Below, in pieces: positions 5,390 through 7,942 of a stretch of 7,942 nucleotides of DNA. Numbering within the stretch: position 1 is the stretch's first letter; every line of letters begins with the position of its first letter. The stretch comes from an uncultured Arcobacter sp. (lineage in GTDB: Bacteria > Campylobacterota > Campylobacteria > Campylobacterales > Arcobacteraceae), in the NCBI GenBank assembly GCA_913062735.1, contig CAJXWI010000100.1, positions 1-7,942 of the forward strand, given 5' to 3'. The position numbers were made by a program, and so were the translations under genes. Under the pieces are notes generated by a model. The model was not told where the DNA came from. It did not search any database and was given only the letters and a program-made list of their open reading frames with translations.

Positions 5390-7445
5390 GTGATACTCCA
5401 AAACTTCTAGGTGCTCCATTTATAGCAAAACCTCTTTTATATAAAGAGTTTAAATACTTTTTATTAGTTAAATTATTAATATTAAAAGACAAATCAGTTT
5501 TTTTATTAATTGCATAACTGGACATTAAATTAAATATTGTATAAGATTGCTGCACAACATCAGGAGCGATAGAATGATATGCTGAACTCTTCCAATTAGC
5601 TGAAACTCCAACTTTTAAACCTTTTACTTGTGCAGGAGAATAAGAAACAGCAGCATTAATCATTTTTCTTGGTATATACGTATTATAATCTTTGCCATCT
5701 TTATCTTTTATAGAAAGTTTTGTAAAACCTAAAGAAGCATTAATATTATCACTTAGCTTTCCAGATACTTCTATTTCATATCCTTGGCTTACTACACCAT
5801 CTTCTCCTTTATAATAGTTGGTGACACCATCTGATAGTTTTCCAGCTTCAGCTGCTACATTATCTTTTTTACTTCTAAATACAGCAAAAGAACTGTTTAA
5901 TGCTTCCTCAAAAAAAGATGATTTTATTCCAGCTTCGTAATTAATTCCTTCTTCTGGGTCTAATTGATTTTCTTGGGCGTCAATTTTGTCTTGGGGATTA
6001 AAAGTAGTCGTATAACTTGTATAAGCAGATATATTCTCGTTTATTTTATAAACAAGTGAAACATATGGTGTAAATACACTATTGTCTTTTTGTGAAAAAT
6101 CATTACCATAAGATAAGCCTTCTTTCTCAAATCTGGAAAATTTACCACCTAATAATACAGATAAACTATTTGTTATATTAAAATTATTTGCAGCTGAAAA
6201 TGACTTCTCTGTTAACGTCCAGTCAGTAACACTATTTGGATCTACTGCATATGTTCTAGAAGAAGTTGAACCATCCCAAGTTCTAAAATCAATCGCATAA
6301 TCACTTGTATCAAACCAAACATCTAAAGTATATTTTTGTTTAATATAATTGGCAGAAAAAACAACTTCATGCTCTTTATCAAATAATGAATACGAACCAT
6401 TTAATGTCAAATCAAATAAGTCAGCATCCGTAGTACTGTTGTATAGCATAGAAGTTGTTAGCGTACTTGCTGTAAAAATAGCAACATGATTATCTCCTTC
6501 ATTATTTTCTTTTCGATAGGATGTTTTTAATTTCCATTTATCGGATAAAGTAGAATCAAGTTCAAAAAATATTTCTTTTGAATCTGTATTTCTATAAGAC
6601 CATTCAGGTGCTGCATTTGTTGAAATATCATAATTACTTGTTTGCAAGTCAGTACTATTAAAACCGCCTTGCTGCGTTCCTTTAACATCATTTTTTGCAC
6701 TTTTAATTCCTAGAGTAACTTTATTATTATCGTTAATATCGCCATCAATAATTGCAGAAAACACATGTAATTTAGATTCATTTCTATCTAAATGGGACTC
6801 AGTATCTTCAATGGCACCCATAACTCTTGCTCTTATTGTTTTATCATCATTTAATGAATTTGAAACATCAACTTCAAGTCTTTTTTTATTCCAAGAACCT
6901 AAAGAGATTTTCGTACTTGCTTGAAAATCTTTTGTTGGTCTTTTTCGCACCATATTAATACTAGCAGAAGGATCACCATGATTACTAGAAAGTCCAGTTG
7001 CACCTCTAGTAACTTCAAGATGATCATACAAAAACATATCAACATTACCATAAATATAATTATCTGCTAAACTTGAACCGACTCCATCAATCAAAAAGTT
7101 TGTTATATTAAAACCTCTTGAAGTATATTGCGTTCTGTCACTTTCCATTCTTTGTACTTCAATCCCTGTAGTATTATCCAATACATCATTAAGTGTATTT
7201 AAATTAAAATCTTCCATTTGTTGAGAAGTAATAACTGAAATACTTTGAGGTGTATTTAAAACTGGTAAGTTCAGTTTAGTAGCTGAGCTCATAAAGTCCA
7301 TAGTATATGAATCTGAGTTTTCAGTTATATTATCGTTTACAACTTCAACCTCTCCTAAATCATTTTTACTTTCATCTGCAAATGATGAAGAAGATAAAAA
7401 CATTATTGTAACTAATGATAATAAAATCTTATTTTTTGTTTTCAT
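5373..7445 (-). CDS. TonB-dependent outer-membrane siderophore receptor (FpvA/FhuE-type, no signalling domain)
   Basis: The product has 690 residues from the ATG at 7445, which has AAGGA 5 nt upstream and gives a typical signal peptide (1-23, ending SSSSFA before DES). The open frame continues 26 codons upstream, but those codons cover the promoter and operator. A candidate TonB box lies at about 29-36 (DLGEVEVV). The plug follows (~62-170): NTPQSISVITSQQMEDF, TSRGFNITNFLIDGVG, EVTRGATGL and GDPSASINMVRKRPT, all hallmarks of siderophore receptors. The rest is a beta barrel with NINNLTNKKYLNSLY near the end and a terminal aromatic in SFGVSLAYKF. Mature protein begins at the TonB box, so there is no STN domain and no cell-surface signalling to a sigma factor. 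It would import a ferric siderophore using TonB-ExbBD energy. Ligand class cannot be read from sequence: the plug looks hydroxamate-receptor-like, while the next gene suggests a catecholate ester. Confidence 0.93.
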   Translation of the reverse strand: MKTKNKILLSLVTIMFLSSSSFADESKNDLGEVEVVNDNITENSDSYTMDFMSSATKLNLPVLNTPQSISVITSQQMEDFNLNTLNDVLDNTTGIEVQRMESDRTQYTSRGFNITNFLIDGVGSSLADNYIYGNVDMFLYDHLEVTRGATGLSSNHGDPSASINMVRKRPTKDFQASTKISLGSWNKKRLEVDVSNSLNDDKTIRARVMGAIEDTESHLDRNESKLHVFSAIIDGDINDNNKVTLGIKSAKNDVKGTQQGGFNSTDLQTSNYDISTNAAPEWSYRNTDSKEIFFELDSTLSDKWKLKTSYRKENNEGDNHVAIFTASTLTTSMLYNSTTDADLFDLTLNGSYSLFDKEHEVVFSANYIKQKYTLDVWFDTSDYAIDFRTWDGSTSSRTYAVDPNSVTDWTLTEKSFSAANNFNITNSLSVLLGGKFSRFEKEGLSYGNDFSQKDNSVFTPYVSLVYKINENISAYTSYTTTFNPQDKIDAQENQLDPEEGINYEAGIKSSFFEEALNSSFAVFRSKKDNVAAEAGKLSDGVTNYYKGEDGVVSQGYEIEVSGKLSDNINASLGFTKLSIKDKDGKDYNTYIPRKMINAAVSYSPAQVKGLKVGVSANWKSSAYHSIAPDVVQQSYTIFNLMSSYAINKKTDLSFNINNLTNKKYLNSLYKRGFAINGAPRSFGVSLAYKF

Positions 7446-7460
7446 TTTATTCCTTTTTAA

Positions 7461-7481
7461 ATTAATACTGAGTATCATAAC
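7461..7481. promoter_or_regulatory. Fur-like operator, copy 1 (between the receptor and response regulator genes)
   Basis: The 15-bp core at 7463-7477 reads TAATACTGAGTATCA on the plus strand, a 7-1-7 near-palindrome. It is the same sequence as the box upstream of the PepSY operon apart from the central base, and the identity extends over 21 bp. It overlaps the proposed receptor -10 element and ends 36 nt before the divergent response regulator start, so it could influence both genes. Binding by Fur is inferred from motif shape and gene content. Confidence 0.6.
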
Positions 7482-7499
7482 TGTTACTAATAACATCAA
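7471..7499 (-). promoter_or_regulatory. Putative promoter of the receptor-esterase unit
   Basis: On the minus strand, TTGATG (7499-7494) and GATACT (7476-7471) are 17 bp apart, each matching four of six consensus positions. Transcription would start near 7464, giving a leader of about 19 nt. An alternative -10 is TATGAT (7479-7474), with poorer -35 spacing. Either choice overlaps the Fur-like box. Confidence 0.4.
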
Positions 7500-7516
7500 A
7501 ATAACAAAGCGACATA

Positions 7517-7942
7517 ATGACAAAGATTCCTGAAATTTATGATAAAACTATCCGTATTTTAATAGTAGAAGATGAAATGATACTTGCAATGGGAATGAAA
7601 TGTTCCTTAAATGACTTTGGATACGAAGTAAGTGGCATTGAAACAACAGCACAAAATGCAATAAAACATGTAAAGAATTTTCGTCCCGATTTAGTTTTAA
7701 TGGATGTAGAATTAAAAGGAATACAAACAGGAGTAGACGCGGGTAAATATATCTGGCAATACCACAAAATTCCAATTATATTTGTAAGTTCTTATAATGA
7801 TGACAAAACCATCAAAGAAGCCATGAGTTGTGAGCCTTATGCATATTTATTAAAGCCATGCAGGGAAGATGCTTTAAAAATTGCAATTGAAACAACCCTT
7901 CATAAACACAACTACTTTTTTAAAAACAAAAATGCTTTGGAA
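7517..7942 (+). CDS. Response regulator, receiver domain (C-terminal part beyond the window)
   Basis: This frame is open for 142 codons to the right edge and is cut there. Residues ~12-128 are a complete CheY-like receiver: ILIVEDE with acidic residues 18-20, the phospho-acceptor Asp 63 in LVLMDVELKG, the switch Ser 91 in IIFVSSYND, and Lys 113 in YLLKP. Residues 129-142 begin a basic linker, so the output domain (DNA-binding, kinase or other) cannot be named. I chose the ATG at 7517 because an in-frame TAA lies five codons upstream. The ribosome binding site is weak (AAAG some 8 nt upstream). It is divergent from the siderophore receptor gene and shares its 71-bp control region. The partner kinase may lie downstream or may be the sensor at the left edge; neither is shown here. 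Confidence 0.9.
   Translation, partial: MTKIPEIYDKTIRILIVEDEMILAMGMKCSLNDFGYEVSGIETTAQNAIKHVKNFRPDLVLMDVELKGIQTGVDAGKYIWQYHKIPIIFVSSYNDDKTIKEAMSCEPYAYLLKPCREDALKIAIETTLHKHNYFFKNKNALE

Noticed and set aside
7446..7523. 26-codon upstream extension of the receptor
   Set aside because: It covers the Fur-like box and promoter, lacks a ribosome binding site, and would put a second hydrophobic stretch before a good signal peptide.
7537..7775. Two overlapping minus-strand open frames of 75-76 codons
   Set aside because: Both are antisense to the clear receiver domain of the response regulator on the plus strand.

Overview
The window is AT-rich (about 30% G+C by eye). Its codon use, gene styles and protein families fit a Campylobacterota bacterium, most like the Arcobacter group. 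This assignment rests on general resemblance, not on a database match. Apart from the last ~430 bases, every gene lies on the minus strand, so the locus reads from right to left.

The core is a ferric-siderophore uptake and processing locus in two transcription units. Unit 1 (7445 down to 3794) encodes an outer-membrane TonB-dependent siderophore receptor. Its stop overlaps the start of a Fes/IroD-family siderophore esterase, which here carries a signal peptide and should act in the periplasm. Unit 2 (3596 down to 1240) encodes a PepSY-type inner-membrane protein of the FoxB/PiuB ferric-siderophore reductase kind, a translationally coupled small three-helix membrane protein resembling DUF3649, and a small exported protein with a C-terminal membrane anchor that resembles DUF4198/NikL-like proteins. 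Both units are preceded by the same 21-bp sequence, identical except for one central base. It contains a 7-1-7 near-palindrome resembling a Fur box, and at both places it lies on a plausible promoter. The simplest reading is one iron-responsive regulon: uptake across the outer membrane, hydrolysis in the periplasm, then reduction at the inner membrane. No ABC or other inner-membrane iron importer is present in the window.

Parts of signal transduction proteins flank the locus on both sides. At the left edge is the N-terminal part of a periplasmic sensor with an NMT1/THI5-like domain followed by the start of an SBP_bac_3-like domain; its output domain lies outside the window. At the right edge is the receiver domain of a response regulator, divergent from the receptor gene and cut by the window end. 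Whether these two belong together or sense iron cannot be decided here.

The longest gene-free stretches are 1099-1239 (141 bp) and 3597-3793 (197 bp). They contain promoter-like sequences and no recognisable RNA gene or strong terminator. I see no mobile elements, CRISPR arrays, tRNAs or rRNAs.
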